From Gimesia algae (lineage in GTDB: Bacteria > Planctomycetota > Planctomycetia > Planctomycetales > Planctomycetaceae), in the NCBI RefSeq assembly GCF_007746795.1, contig NZ_CP036343.1, forward strand, positions 5,369,357-5,433,356: a DNA stretch of 64,000 bases, read 5' to 3'. A program made the translations under genes and the position numbers. The notes under the pieces were generated by a model. That model made no database searches, was not told where the DNA came from, and saw only the letters and a program-made list of their open reading frames with translations. How positions within the stretch are numbered: the first letter of the stretch is position 1; every line of letters starts with the position of its first letter. Positions 27,746 through 37,033 of this stretch are shown piece after piece.

Positions 27746-28318
27746 ATGGTTCCCACTATGAAAAAACTATTTGTGTTTTTATGCATTATCCCTGGCCTGA
27801 TCTGGATCTGGCAAGAACAGCATGGGCTCTTCCTGGAGACCATGCAAGCTGAAGAGCAGACTCGACAGGCAGTACAACACAATCCCAAAACATTGCCTGC
27901 GACAGTCGAGGAGGCTCGAATTCGCGCGAAGATCTTACACGAGACGATTCATGGTTCACTTCAGGTCATGCATCGGGACTTTTTTCTCGAAGATGAAAGT
28001 ATCACCATCCCTTCCCGCTCTCTGGAAGATGTCTTTAAAGAACTGGAACGCGCGTACGGGATCAAAGCCCGCTGGCTGGCAGTCAATGCCAAGGCAATGA
28101 ATATTGACAATGAACCGGTGTCGGACTTTGAGAAAGCCGCTGTAAAAGTGTTGTCCGATGGAAAACCGGAATATGAACAAATTGCGGACAAGAAGTTTCA
28201 CTACGCCGGTTCAATCCGTCTGGCTTCGCAATGTCTGAAATGCCATCTTCCCCAGCGAACCAGTAACAAAGATCGAGTGGCTGGGTTAGTCATTTCAATG
28301 CCGTTAAAAAAAAGGTAG
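27746..28318 (+). CDS. Periplasmic c-heme DUF3365 (Tll0287-like) protein 1
   Basis: This 190-residue protein has an N-terminal anchor or signal (KKLFVFLCIIPGLIWIW). The DUF3365 domain follows: VMHRDFF, RSLEDVFKELERAYGIKARWLAVNAKAMNIDNEP, DFEKAAVKVL, then one c-type heme motif CLKCH (163-167), and GLVISMP at the end. Domains of this family have a PAS-like fold with covalent heme and occur as sensor parts of kinases and chemoreceptors; stand-alone forms have been linked to redox or gas sensing. The start is either ATG 27746 or ATG 27758. It lies in the NsrR/PAS/TDT cluster and has a close paralogue at 30021. Confidence 0.82.
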   Translation: MVPTMKKLFVFLCIIPGLIWIWQEQHGLFLETMQAEEQTRQAVQHNPKTLPATVEEARIRAKILHETIHGSLQVMHRDFFLEDESITIPSRSLEDVFKELERAYGIKARWLAVNAKAMNIDNEPVSDFEKAAVKVLSDGKPEYEQIADKKFHYAGSIRLASQCLKCHLPQRTSNKDRVAGLVISMPLKKR

Positions 28319-28446
28319 GTACGATTGCGCCATAGAGACGGATCAACGGTTGGTCTCGGAGGAACAAAATCACCACACGCTTCTGTGTTCACTGCACGCC
28401 GAGTTGATTCGTGTATTAACAGAAGCAGGAAAATACATTTGGCAGC

Positions 28447-28464
28447 ATGTAGATCGACCTACAT
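28447..28464. promoter_or_regulatory. 18-bp near-perfect palindrome before the SLAC1-type gene
   Basis: ATGTAGATC and GACCTACAT form a palindrome with 16 of 18 positions matching (two outer 6-bp arms perfect, ATGTAG/CTACAT). It lies 56 bases before the transporter start. The even centre differs from the 11-1-11 NsrR site, so it may belong to another regulator. Confidence 0.4.
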
Positions 28465-28519
28465 CACATGATAAAACAGGTTCTACTCGTTTTAATGCTT
28501 AGTTCCCGCGTGAGAGAGG

Positions 28520-29581
28520 ATGCAATTTAAATTGGAAAGTGATCAGTCATACTCAGTGAAACAGACTGCGATGGAAGGGAAACTGAAGTCGTTTGCCATC
28601 GTCATGGCAACGGGAATTGTTTCCATTGCCTGTGGGCAGTTAAATCTGTGGCTGATCTCTTATGGGTTACTGGCCTTGTGTCTTGCGTCGTCTGCGTACC
28701 TGCTGTTCTACAATGGAGCCCAGATGAAGAAACATAAGCAGTTGGCGATCGCCGAATTTTTAGCTCCCCCAACCGGATTCGATTTTTACACAATTGTGGC
28801 GGCCAGTTGTATCCTGGGAAGTCAGTTTCTTCAGATCGTGTACCTGCCAGCTTTCGCACTGCTGCTATGGTTGATGAGCCTGATTGTCTGGGCCTGGTTA
28901 AGCTATTCCCTCTTGGCTCATTTCATCATCAGACAGTCCAGGTTGGAACTTGTGAGAGATGTTCACGGAGGCTGGTTACTGCTGGTGGTTGCGACCCAGG
29001 CAGTTGCCGTTCTGGGGACTTCTCTGTCGCGGGAATTCACTGTGTTTCGTGAAGCCCTGGTGTTTCTTTCTCTGGGGCTTTGGCTGGTCGGCGGACTGTT
29101 ATACCTCTGGATCATTTCACTGATCATGTACCGATCCATATTTTTTGCAATGAATTCCAATTCACTGGCTCCTCCCTACTGGATCAGCATGGGAGCAATG
29201 GCGATTTCCACACTAACCGGTGCCGGTCTCATTTCGACGGCACAAAACTCTGTGATCCTTTCGCAGGTTCTGCCCTTCCTGAAAGGCCTGACACTGCTCT
29301 ACTGGGTGATAGCGACCTGGTGGATCCCACTGCTTGTGATCCTCGGAGTCTGGCGACATATGATTCAAAAAGTCAGCTTATCATATGATTCACAGTTCTG
29401 GAGTATCGTTTTTCCTCTAGGAATGTATTCAGCATGCACGCATCGTCTGGCTGTTGAACTGAACTATCCTCCGCTTATGCTGGCAGCGAATCTGTTCGCC
29501 TATATCGCATTGGGGGCCTGGCTGATAACGGTAGTAAAAATGGCCTATGCCAGCTTACCCGCCGCAGTAACCATTAAGTAA
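28520..29581 (+). CDS. TDT-family (TehA/SLAC1-like) channel or carrier
   Basis: This 353-residue protein has ten membrane segments in five hairpins. The opening helix carries MATGIVSIACGQLNLW, the TDT-family signature, and PLGMYSACTHRLAVELN is the conserved late segment. Known members are anion channels (plant SLAC1, bacterial TehA) and dicarboxylate carriers (Mae1). SLAC1-type pores conduct nitrate and chloride, which would fit an NO/nitrite-related cluster, but the ion is not predictable from what I see. It sits between the two DUF3365 genes, in the same direction. Confidence 0.82.
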   Translation: MQFKLESDQSYSVKQTAMEGKLKSFAIVMATGIVSIACGQLNLWLISYGLLALCLASSAYLLFYNGAQMKKHKQLAIAEFLAPPTGFDFYTIVAASCILGSQFLQIVYLPAFALLLWLMSLIVWAWLSYSLLAHFIIRQSRLELVRDVHGGWLLLVVATQAVAVLGTSLSREFTVFREALVFLSLGLWLVGGLLYLWIISLIMYRSIFFAMNSNSLAPPYWISMGAMAISTLTGAGLISTAQNSVILSQVLPFLKGLTLLYWVIATWWIPLLVILGVWRHMIQKVSLSYDSQFWSIVFPLGMYSACTHRLAVELNYPPLMLAANLFAYIALGAWLITVVKMAYASLPAAVTIK

Positions 29582-30020
29582 AAGAATTTTCCATGCAGCA
29601 ACCAGTTACAAAATGTCATCTGGGCGAGACCAGGCACAAGAGACGCAGTTGTCGCTCAGATACCACCAGCATGTGCGACATACCATTTCCAAAAAATAGC
29701 GGGACAGTATTTTCTATTTTGCGAGAGAGGTTTAGGAAAATGCGATTTTTGATGAAAGCAGTTTTGTCATAATGGAAAAGTTTTTGAGGAGTGCTTTATC
29801 AAGCTGGAAAGTAAGTGTTGTGGGTATTGTTTACGCGTTCCGTTGTCGCACTCTCACAATATCTATCAACACAATCTATCAACCCGGAATTTTAAAATAA
29901 CACTGCCGTAGTCTGTGAATAATATTTATTTGAGTTTGGTGGCAGAGTCACATTTCCACTCAATACCATTCATTGAAACTGCTGATAGTTTCAGTTGTAA
30001 ATGAAGCAAAAGGAAGAAAA
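29582..30020. other. Intergenic region upstream of DUF3365 gene 2
   Basis: The region is AT-rich near its right end and probably holds the promoter of the DUF3365 gene. I find neither a gene nor a second copy of the NsrR-type palindrome. Confidence 0.4.
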
Positions 30021-30617
30021 ATGAAAGCAATGCTCAGAATTTGTACTGTTATTTCGATAAGTGTATTTTCATTTGGTTTAGTTTCCTTCGCCGAGCCACC
30101 AGAGAATGGAAAGGAGCAGAAAGGAACAATACAGTCATCCACAACGAAGCAGAATAAGCGGCCCACACAAGCGCTGTCCCTCGCCCAGGCACGTGAGCGT
30201 GCAGAGCTGACACATATTTTGTACTCAGCAACACTGGATGCCATGCACCAGAGCTACTTTATTAATGAACGCGCAGCCGTTCCTGCACGCGTGATGGAAC
30301 GCATGTTTAAAGAGGTAGAAAATCAGGAAAACATCAAGGCCCGGTGGATCGCCGTCAATGCCCGAGCCATGAGTGTCGATCATGAGCCGGAAACGGAATT
30401 CGAAAAACAGGCTGCTGAGGAACTCGCCTCCGGTAAAGCTGTATACGAGCGTGTGGAGAATGGTGTTTTCCAGCGGGCAGGTTCGATCTCGTTAATGAAC
30501 CATGGTTGTTTAACATGTCATGTCGGGTTTGGGAAACAGAATAAAAAAGAACGATTTGCAGGATTGATCATTTCCATCCCGGTCAAATCTAATCCAGTCA
30601 AAGTGAAAAAGGACTAA
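30021..30617 (+). CDS. Periplasmic c-heme DUF3365 (Tll0287-like) protein 2
   Basis: This 198-residue protein has a signal peptide (MLRICTVISISVFSFGLVSFA) and then a linker of about 30 polar residues. The DUF3365 domain is collinear with the paralogue at 27746: MHQSYF, VMERMFKEVENQENIKARWIAVNARAMSVDHEP, EFEKQAAEEL, and CLTCH (163-167, the same position). It ends GLIISIPVK. ATG 30021 has AAGGAAG directly upstream; the longer frame starting at 29973 does not. A duplication within one cluster suggests that the two proteins work together or have diverged in heme potential. Confidence 0.85.
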   Translation: MKAMLRICTVISISVFSFGLVSFAEPPENGKEQKGTIQSSTTKQNKRPTQALSLAQARERAELTHILYSATLDAMHQSYFINERAAVPARVMERMFKEVENQENIKARWIAVNARAMSVDHEPETEFEKQAAEELASGKAVYERVENGVFQRAGSISLMNHGCLTCHVGFGKQNKKERFAGLIISIPVKSNPVKVKKD

Positions 30618-30702
30618 CTCTGTCCAGTTTAACTGTAGCCTCTCCATAGCAGTTTGAACCTAGTATAATTGATTGAGTGACGTTATGGTTAAAGGTGATG
30701 CG
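30618..30702 (-). repeat. Dispersed 80-bp repeat, copy 4 (most diverged)
   Basis: In the minus-strand shared frame it reads ITFNHNVTQS-IILGSNCYGEATVKLD. Against the other copies, S becomes N, S becomes T, M becomes I and D becomes E, all conservative. At the same time the arms are no longer fully complementary (AACGTCACTC against GAGAGGCT). This argues for preservation of a peptide rather than of a hairpin. Confidence 0.65.
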
Positions 30703-30822
30703 ATCTAACGGGATCAGGAAGCGAAAGTGTCGTTGACGCGCTATTTCATTATCGTATGATTATTATATCTGAATGGAACATTTCATAATTTCTTGTTGTG
30801 CAAAAACAGGTGGGACACTCAT

Positions 30823-31272
30823 TTGAAAAAACATGTCGTCCTCTTTTCGATCTTGCCTACCCTGGTCATTATCATGTATGCCTGCTCTCTCCTCAGGCCT
30901 GACTTTGAACAAGGGTGGTCGGGGCAGCGCTACCTGCTGGGGGGGAAGACTTCTGCGTTACCGGACGAGTTTAGCATTGAATCAACACTCCCGTCCGGGC
31001 TCACCGTAACGGCAAAGTATGGGCTCATGCAGTCGCACACGCCTGATGGCATCGTGAGCCAGGAAGATCAACGATATGAATATGTTCAAGTGACAGGCCG
31101 TAACTGGTTTTGGCGATTACCCGATTATGGAACGACCATTCGTCAGCAATCCGAGGCAGAACTGGATCTCCATTTAAAGCAATTGGGAGTTGCTGCAATC
31201 TCCGGCGATCAGTTCAGCCAGAACATATTGGCAATGTCGAAGCGGAATCAGTGCTCTTCCAACACACCTTGA
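30823..31272 (+). CDS. Small exported or membrane-anchored hypothetical protein
   Basis: This protein of about 149 residues has a hydrophobic N-terminus (KKHVVLFSILPTLVIIMYACS) that could be a signal anchor or a lipoprotein signal with C near residue 20. The rest is a beta-rich domain (LPSGLTVTAKYGLMQSH, RYEYVQVTGRNWFWRLPDYG). TTG 30823 is chosen because AGGTGG lies about ten bases upstream; a further TTG at 30793 lies before that site. I do not recognise the family. Confidence 0.55.
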   Translation: MKKHVVLFSILPTLVIIMYACSLLRPDFEQGWSGQRYLLGGKTSALPDEFSIESTLPSGLTVTAKYGLMQSHTPDGIVSQEDQRYEYVQVTGRNWFWRLPDYGTTIRQQSEAELDLHLKQLGVAAISGDQFSQNILAMSKRNQCSSNTP

Positions 31273-31333
31273 GCTGTTGACGTCAGGCGGACATCGGTTC
31301 CCTGGTCTGATCAATTCGCGAGGCGCACGCCCC

Positions 31334-32782
31334 TCAGGCAATCAGGTTCTCCAGCACTTTGCCTTCAACGCCCGTCAGTCGATAATCGAGGCCTTTGTGC
31401 TTGACAACCAGCCTGGTGTGGTCAAAGCCCAGCTGATGCAGGATGGTCGCGTGCAGATTATGAATGTGCACTTCGTCTTCTACGGGGTGAAATCCCAATT
31501 CGTCGGTTTTGCCGATGATCGTTCCTGATTTGATACCGCCGCCGGCCAAAAGCATCGTAAAACTGAAGGGATGATGATCGCGGCCTTCTTTGCCGGGTGT
31601 GGAACCTCTCCGCACTTCAGTCATCGGCGTGCGACCGAATTCGCCGCCCCAGATCACCAGGGTGTCATCCAGCAGGCCGCGCTGTTTGAGGTCTTTGATC
31701 AAGGCGGCACTGGGTTGATCGGTCATATCACAGTTGGTTTTCAGATTCTGATTCAGGTTCGAATGATCGTCCCAGGTGGAATGATAGAGTTGTACGAACC
31801 GCACACCGCGCTCAATCATCCGCCGCGCTAGCAGCGCGTTGCTGCCAAACCAGTTGGTCGTTTCGTTATTAATACCATACATCTCGAGCGTCGCTTGCGA
31901 CTCGTCCTTGAAGTCCAGCAGTTCCGGCGCGGACGTCTGCATGCGATAAGCCAGTTCATAGGAGGCGATCCGTGAAGCAATTTCCGGATCGCCAGCCTGA
32001 TCGAACCGCAGGCCGTTCAGATCGCGAATGGCATCCAGACGATTGCGCTGCGTGCCCTGGGAAATACCATCCGGATTGGATAGATACAAAATCGCCTCTC
32101 CACGGCTGCGAAATGTCACGCCTCGATACGTCGAGGGTAAAATCCCATTTGTCCACAGAGAAGAACCGCCATCCACGCCCTTCCCCGAATTCGACAGCAG
32201 CACTACATATCCCGGCAGATTCTTTGACTCACTGCCCAACCCATAAGTCACCCATGAGCCCATACTGGGTCGATCAAACATCGTCGAGCCACTGTTCATC
32301 AGCATCTGGGCCGGATGATGGTTGCTGACATCGGTGTGCACCGTGCGAATCATACACAGGTCATCTGCGCAGCTTCCCAGGTGAGGTAGCAGATCAGAAA
32401 ATTCGAGACCGGCTTCTCCATATTTTTTGAAGGTCCGGGGAGACGCCATGACTTGAGCCGTCGTTTTAATCAACGCATCATTAATGCCTTTCAGGAAGGA
32501 TTCCGGGACCGGCTGTCCATGCAGTTTCTGCAGTTCCGGTTTGGGGTCGAACAGGTCCATCTGGCTGGGCCCCCCCGACATGAAAATGAAGATCACGTTT
32601 TTCGCTTTGGGTTTGAAGTGGGGCGATTTGACAGCGAGGGGATTGACAGCATTGGCAGCGGAAGTTTCTGCTGCAGACTCTTCCGTCAGTAACTGCTGCA
32701 GCGCAATCGAACCCAGCCCACACGCAGAGGACTGTAAAAAGTGGCGGCGTTTCAGATGAAGATATTGCTCTGGTTCCCACAT
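31334..32782 (-). CDS. DUF1501 protein with Tat-like signal
   Basis: This protein of about 482 residues has the N-terminus KRRHFLQSSACGLGSIALQQLL, a Tat-type signal. The DUF1501 core, related to alkaline-phosphatase/sulfatase-fold enzymes, shows NVIFIFMSGGPSQMDLFDPKPEL, TVHTDVSNHHPAQMLMNSG, MGSWVTYGLGSE, WDDHSNLNQN and LVIWGGEFGRTPMTE, ending GRDHHPFSFTMLLAGGG. It is the second gene of a pair with the PSD1 gene upstream, whose stop lies just before this start (ATG 32782; a TTG at 32791 would overlap). DUF1501/PSD1 pairs are a planctomycete speciality of unproven biochemical role. Confidence 0.9.
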   Translation of the reverse strand: MWEPEQYLHLKRRHFLQSSACGLGSIALQQLLTEESAAETSAANAVNPLAVKSPHFKPKAKNVIFIFMSGGPSQMDLFDPKPELQKLHGQPVPESFLKGINDALIKTTAQVMASPRTFKKYGEAGLEFSDLLPHLGSCADDLCMIRTVHTDVSNHHPAQMLMNSGSTMFDRPSMGSWVTYGLGSESKNLPGYVVLLSNSGKGVDGGSSLWTNGILPSTYRGVTFRSRGEAILYLSNPDGISQGTQRNRLDAIRDLNGLRFDQAGDPEIASRIASYELAYRMQTSAPELLDFKDESQATLEMYGINNETTNWFGSNALLARRMIERGVRFVQLYHSTWDDHSNLNQNLKTNCDMTDQPSAALIKDLKQRGLLDDTLVIWGGEFGRTPMTEVRRGSTPGKEGRDHHPFSFTMLLAGGGIKSGTIIGKTDELGFHPVEDEVHIHNLHATILHQLGFDHTRLVVKHKGLDYRLTGVEGKVLENLIA

Positions 32783-32787
32783 CGTAT

Positions 32788-35403
32788 TCAATCCCGTGTT
32801 ATAAATTCATGCAGATTGAGTAACACACTCGCCACGACCGTCCACGCAGCCTCTTCCTGTGAGCGTTTTCTCACAGATGTTTCCGACTGATTCAGTTCCT
32901 GCTGATACAGTAACTTCAACCTTGCGACTTCCTGATCCTGTGGTGCACGAGACAGGCAGAGCTGAAAAGCATAGCGCAGCTGTTCCTCGAGATCCCCCTG
33001 ATTCTCACGCAAGACCCGCTGAGCCAGATGCCGGGCGGCTTCGAAAAATACAGGATCATTCAACAGTGTCAAAGCCTGCAGAGGCGTATTCGAGCGATCG
33101 CGACGGCTGCACGTCTGACTGGGATTCGGCGCATCAAAGATCACGGACTGAGCATAGGGTGAAGTTCTTAAGGTCAGCGTGTAAAGTCCGCGGCGATAGC
33201 GGTCTTCCCCGGTACTCACTTCCCAGGTGTTGGAGCCGAAGCCTTCCATCACCACACTGTCAGGTTGAGGCGGTCGCACACAGGGGCCGCCCCGCTTTTC
33301 AACCAAGAGTCCACTCACCGCCAATGCCTGATCGCGGACTGTTTCCGCGGGCAATCGTAGACTGGTCTGACGACTGAGCAGAAGATTGGAGGGATCCTGC
33401 TGGTGGATGTCAGCCCGCATGCGCGCTGATTGACGATACGTGGCGGAAGTGACGATCAGGCGATGCAGGTCTTTGACATTCCAGCCCTGACTGCGGAAAT
33501 GACAGGCCAGCCAGTCCAGTAACTGCGGATGCGAAGGCACAGCGCCTTGTGTGCCGAAGTCATCTGATGAGACTACGATGCCCTGTCCAAAGTATGCCTG
33601 CCAGATCCGATTGATCGTGACCCGCGCCGTCAGCGGGTTTTCCTTCGAGACCAGCCACCGCGCCAAATCCAGCCGACTCGGTTTCTGCTGCTCCATTGCA
33701 GGTAAAAATTCAGGAGTAGCCGGCTCAACCGGAATTCCCGGTGCTTGAAAAGAACCTCTCAAATGCACGAACGCCAGTTGCGGTATTTGCATTTCCCTCA
33801 CCGCCGGTGCCCGGGAGACAGCAGGATATTCTTTTCTCAGTTCACCCAGTTTGCGGGCGAGTTCACCCAGCTTAAGCTCTTTAAATTTCCCACCGTTGAC
33901 CAGATGCCCGCGTCCCAGAAAATAATCGAGCAGATCATCCTGCTGTCTCTGGCTGCGCTGCGCGGGTTCCATCTTGAGTATCTCCAGCCCTTCCTGCTGT
34001 CCTTCTCCGGTCCCTACGCCCCAGACCAGTCCCATTACTTCCCAGGCACGTGCCCAGTGATGATCGTCGGCCGGATGCATGGCGGCATAGAGCATTTTCC
34101 GCTCCCATTCCCGCTGTAGTTTTTCCAGTGGTTCACGGATCGGTTCGATCAGAGCCTGACGTTTCGTCTGGTACTCTGCCTGCTGCTGCAGACGCTGCTG
34201 TTCCCCTGCCAATGGTGCATCGATATTGACTTCATAGGCGGAGTTAAAGAAGGCATAGAACTGATAGAATTCTTTTTGCGTGATCGGATCGTATTTATGA
34301 TTGTGACAGCGGCAGCAATCCAGCGTGAGCCCCAGCCAGACCGTGCCCATGAGTTTCGTGCGATCGATGACCTTATTCACCCGGAATTCCTCGAGATCGG
34401 CTCCTCCCTCGCGATTACTGAGTGTCTGCCTGAGAAAACCCGTTCCCGCGTGTTGTGCAGGTGTTGTCTCCGGCAGCAGGTCACCCGCCAGTTGCTCAAT
34501 CGTAAACTGATCAAAGGGCTTGTTCTCATTCAATGAGTTCACTACCCAGTCTCGATAGCGCCAGGCATGCGGACGGACCGCGTCAGTCAGATAGCCATCG
34601 CTGTCTGCATAGTGACAAAGGTCCAACCAGTGTCGAGCCCACTTCTCACCAAAGCGGGGCGAAGCCAGCAGACGATCCACGACACGCTCATAGGCCTCTG
34701 GACTGGAGTCATTCAGAAACTGATCCACTTCTGCAGGCGTGGGAGGCAGACCGGTCAAATCAAGCGTTATACGTCGAATCAATGTCGCTTTGTCAGCGGC
34801 TTCTGAGGGGGATATTTTTTCCTGTTCCAGACGATGCAGAATAAATCGATCGATTTCATTTTTGCACCAGCGTTCATTCAGAACCGCGGGAAGTTCCGGA
34901 TTGATGATCGGCTGGAACGACCAGTGTAGTTGGCGCGGTTGGGATGTCGTGTCGAGAACCAGGGCGTCCGGCCAGTTGGCTCCCTCCCTGATCCATTGAC
35001 GAATCGCCGCGACTTCTTTGTCAGAAAGTCGTTCCCCTTCTCCCTCGGGAGGCATCACGATTTCATCCTGGTGCGTTCCGGAAATCATCAGCAAAAGTGG
35101 ACTTTGATCCGGCTTACCGGGGATGATGGCGGTTCCATAATTACCGCCAGTCAAAGCAGACTTTCGCGAAGTGAGTGAGAAACCGCTTTCCGGCTTTTCG
35201 GAGCCATGGCAGCTCAGACAATGCGGTTCCAGAAGAGGCTGGATATCACGCGTAAACTGGATTGAAACCGCATCCGTTTTTTGTCTGCCCGGCTCTTTTT
35301 CCGCAGACAGGAACGAAAGAGGCATCAGCAATACCACACATCCGGCCAGCAGACTTAAATTCAGAATCCCCAACTTGCAGAAAAATAATCGATCTCGCAT
35401 CAA
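32788..35403 (-). CDS. PSD1 protein: cytochrome c-like, DUF1549 and DUF1553 domains
   Basis: This is an 871-residue protein. After a signal peptide (LGILNLSLLAGCVVLLMPLSFLS, residues 11-33) comes the planctomycete cytochrome c-like domain with one CLSCHG motif (residues 58-63) and its usual tail EIVMPPEGEGERLSDKEVA. DUF1549 follows (ALIRRITLDLTGLPPTPAEVDQFL-type block, here TLIRRITLDLTGLPPTP), and then DUF1553 (LARWLVSKENPLTARVTINRIW and NTPLQALTLLNDPVFFEAAR). It is cotranscribed with the DUF1501 gene. The pair has been proposed to act on complex polysaccharides or sulfated sugars, but the reaction is not established. Confidence 0.9.
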   Translation of the reverse strand: MMRDRLFFCKLGILNLSLLAGCVVLLMPLSFLSAEKEPGRQKTDAVSIQFTRDIQPLLEPHCLSCHGSEKPESGFSLTSRKSALTGGNYGTAIIPGKPDQSPLLLMISGTHQDEIVMPPEGEGERLSDKEVAAIRQWIREGANWPDALVLDTTSQPRQLHWSFQPIINPELPAVLNERWCKNEIDRFILHRLEQEKISPSEAADKATLIRRITLDLTGLPPTPAEVDQFLNDSSPEAYERVVDRLLASPRFGEKWARHWLDLCHYADSDGYLTDAVRPHAWRYRDWVVNSLNENKPFDQFTIEQLAGDLLPETTPAQHAGTGFLRQTLSNREGGADLEEFRVNKVIDRTKLMGTVWLGLTLDCCRCHNHKYDPITQKEFYQFYAFFNSAYEVNIDAPLAGEQQRLQQQAEYQTKRQALIEPIREPLEKLQREWERKMLYAAMHPADDHHWARAWEVMGLVWGVGTGEGQQEGLEILKMEPAQRSQRQQDDLLDYFLGRGHLVNGGKFKELKLGELARKLGELRKEYPAVSRAPAVREMQIPQLAFVHLRGSFQAPGIPVEPATPEFLPAMEQQKPSRLDLARWLVSKENPLTARVTINRIWQAYFGQGIVVSSDDFGTQGAVPSHPQLLDWLACHFRSQGWNVKDLHRLIVTSATYRQSARMRADIHQQDPSNLLLSRQTSLRLPAETVRDQALAVSGLLVEKRGGPCVRPPQPDSVVMEGFGSNTWEVSTGEDRYRRGLYTLTLRTSPYAQSVIFDAPNPSQTCSRRDRSNTPLQALTLLNDPVFFEAARHLAQRVLRENQGDLEEQLRYAFQLCLSRAPQDQEVARLKLLYQQELNQSETSVRKRSQEEAAWTVVASVLLNLHEFITRD

Positions 35404-35536
35404 ATCTCCTCTGCCACATGCAGGAGCAGGAATCGTTTGATCTCACTCGATTTAATATAACGAATTATTTATACGTTGAACAGGATTGACTCCAGAACCA
35501 GGTCATTTTCACACGAACGCCAGGCAGTGTTACGCA

Positions 35537-35571
35537 GACAGGCTGGGAGAAACAGATCCTGCCAGCCTGTC
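35537..35571 (-). terminator. Hairpin after the transthyretin-like lipoprotein gene
   Basis: GACAGGCTGG (35537-35546) and CCAGCCTGTC (35562-35571) form a perfect 10-bp stem 21 bases after the stop of the minus-strand gene. There is no T-run, so termination is likely but not certain. Confidence 0.55.
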
Positions 35572-35591
35572 GCTTATTTCAAAACTTCAAA

Positions 35592-35987
35592 TTATTTGGC
35601 ACTGGTTAAATCAAAATCGAAGGATGTATTCTCTTTCGAAACGCCCGCTTTCAATGAAGTCTCTGCCCCCTGATACTCTTTAAGAGCCGGGTTCGGACCG
35701 CCATTCGTCATGCGGTCCACCGTAATTTTATAATCCCGGGGTGCGTTTACTGACATCGTATAACTGCCTTTGTTGTCTGTAATCGTCAGAGCAGGACCGA
35801 CCAGTGGATCGCCGTCAGCGGGAACAAACGTGACTTCCGCATCACTAAGTGGTTTTCCATCCAGGGTGACCACGCCTGAGATTTCCACTGCTTCATTGGG
35901 ATCGGCCATTTTCTGTTCTGAGCAACCCAGGCTGAGCAGACTGAAAACTACGGGAATCATTAGAGTAAAATATCGCATCGTTCTCAT
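35592..35987 (-). CDS. Transthyretin-like lipoprotein
   Basis: This 131-residue protein has a lipoprotein signal ending LLSLGC (lipobox, C22). The mature part is a single carboxypeptidase-regulatory/transthyretin-like beta sandwich: SGVVTLDGKPLSDAEVTFVP, ALTITDNKGSYTM and NAPRDYKITVDRM. Small lipoproteins of this type accompany DUF1559 genes in planctomycetes and are thought to be cell-surface components. It follows the DUF1559 gene at 36098 in the same direction, with a strong hairpin between them. Confidence 0.85.
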   Translation of the reverse strand: MRTMRYFTLMIPVVFSLLSLGCSEQKMADPNEAVEISGVVTLDGKPLSDAEVTFVPADGDPLVGPALTITDNKGSYTMSVNAPRDYKITVDRMTNGGPNPALKEYQGAETSLKAGVSKENTSFDFDLTSAK

Positions 35988-36024
35988 TGTCGTTTCACTT
36001 TTCCTAAATCATTCAAACCAAGAG

Positions 36025-36057
36025 CAATACACACTGAGTAACGCCCAGTGTGTATTG
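36025..36057 (-). terminator. Perfect 12-bp stem between DUF1559 gene 1 and the lipoprotein gene
   Basis: CAATACACACTG (36025-36036) and CAGTGTGTATTG (36046-36057) pair perfectly around a nine-base loop. It lies 40 bases after the DUF1559 stop. The minus-strand sequence after it is T-rich but without a solid T-run. It may allow partial read-through, giving unequal amounts of the two proteins. Confidence 0.65.
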
Positions 36058-36097
36058 AAAAGAAAAACCGTTTTTTTTAATCATCCGCAGAGCAGCC

Positions 36098-37033
36098 TCA
36101 GGGAACCTGGACCACTTCCCCGCCCATCGGAGTACAGAGTGCCTGCCACTGACGGCCATCAATATTGCTACTGATAAAACGCACGGCCCCATCCATGAAC
36201 CCACAATGCACGCCACCGGTATGGGCACTGCCTACGGTACCCCAGTTGATTGTAGTGCTGTAAGTCGGTACGGGATTATTAGGTGTTGATATAGTTCTCG
36301 TCGAGAATCCAATATTGCCATACCCCACAGCCGGGTCAAACCAGCTGCGTCCCATATTATTTTTATGTGATGTGGGCAGGACGTAATCCAGCCCTTTCGC
36401 GAATTCTGAAAAGCTGATCGTGTTACTGGTTCCATCAGTCACATTTCGTAAACGCATCTGGGGAGCGTAAACAGCCCCGGTGGCATCATCAGTCATGCCC
36501 CAGCGAGATGCGAAGATCCCGTTGGTAGTATCACTACCATGACGACCACACAACCCATAACCGTGATTGGCACTTGCAGTGGGATAATTGTGCTGTGCGT
36601 AATTTGCATCATCGATCACGATCGCACTCGGGCACATGAAGACTGTCACTTTGGTGCGTCGTACCTCAGCATTGGCAGCGTTTTGTGGATCTACCGAAAA
36701 ATTAATTTTGTTATATAGATTTGTCTGATCCAGGTAAGGCAATAACATGGTATGAATCGTATAGGCATAGTTCCCGTTATCTGTCTCACAACAGCAGGAA
36801 GTGGCATCATAATGGTTCACGCCACGGGGAATCACGCCGGATGTCGTATCAATGTAGTTGTGTAACGCCAAGCCCAGTTGTTTGAGATTATTCCGACACT
36901 GGCTCCGGCGGGCAGCTTCACGGGCCTGTTGGACAGCCGGCAACAGCAGAGCGATCAGAATGGCAATGATCGCGATCACCACCAGCAACTCAATGAGTGT
37001 AAAACCACGTTTGCGTCTAGATGATTGAAGCAT
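36098..37033 (-). CDS. DUF1559 protein with pilin-like N-terminus (1)
   Basis: This 311-residue protein starts with [19 protein letters not shown] (residues 8-26), a type IV pilin/pseudopilin processing site and helix, and then [17 protein letters not shown], the DUF1559 continuation. The C-terminal [18 protein letters not shown] block is the end-of-domain signature. AGGAG lies seven bases before ATG. DUF1559 proteins are exported, very numerous in planctomycetes, and of unknown role; pilin-like assembly through the helix is suggested by the N-terminus. A near-identical copy lies at 37517. Confidence 0.92.
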   Translation of the reverse strand: MLQSSRRKRGFTLIELLVVIAIIAILIALLLPAVQQAREAARRSQCRNNLKQLGLALHNYIDTTSGVIPRGVNHYDATSCCCETDNGNYAYTIHTMLLPYLDQTNLYNKINFSVDPQNAANAEVRRTKVTVFMCPSAIVIDDANYAQHNYPTASANHGYGLCGRHGSDTTNGIFASRWGMTDDATGAVYAPQMRLRNVTDGTSNTISFSEFAKGLDYVLPTSHKNNMGRSWFDPAVGYGNIGFSTRTISTPNNPVPTYSTTINWGTVGSAHTGGVHCGFMDGAVRFISSNIDGRQWQALCTPMGGEVVQVP

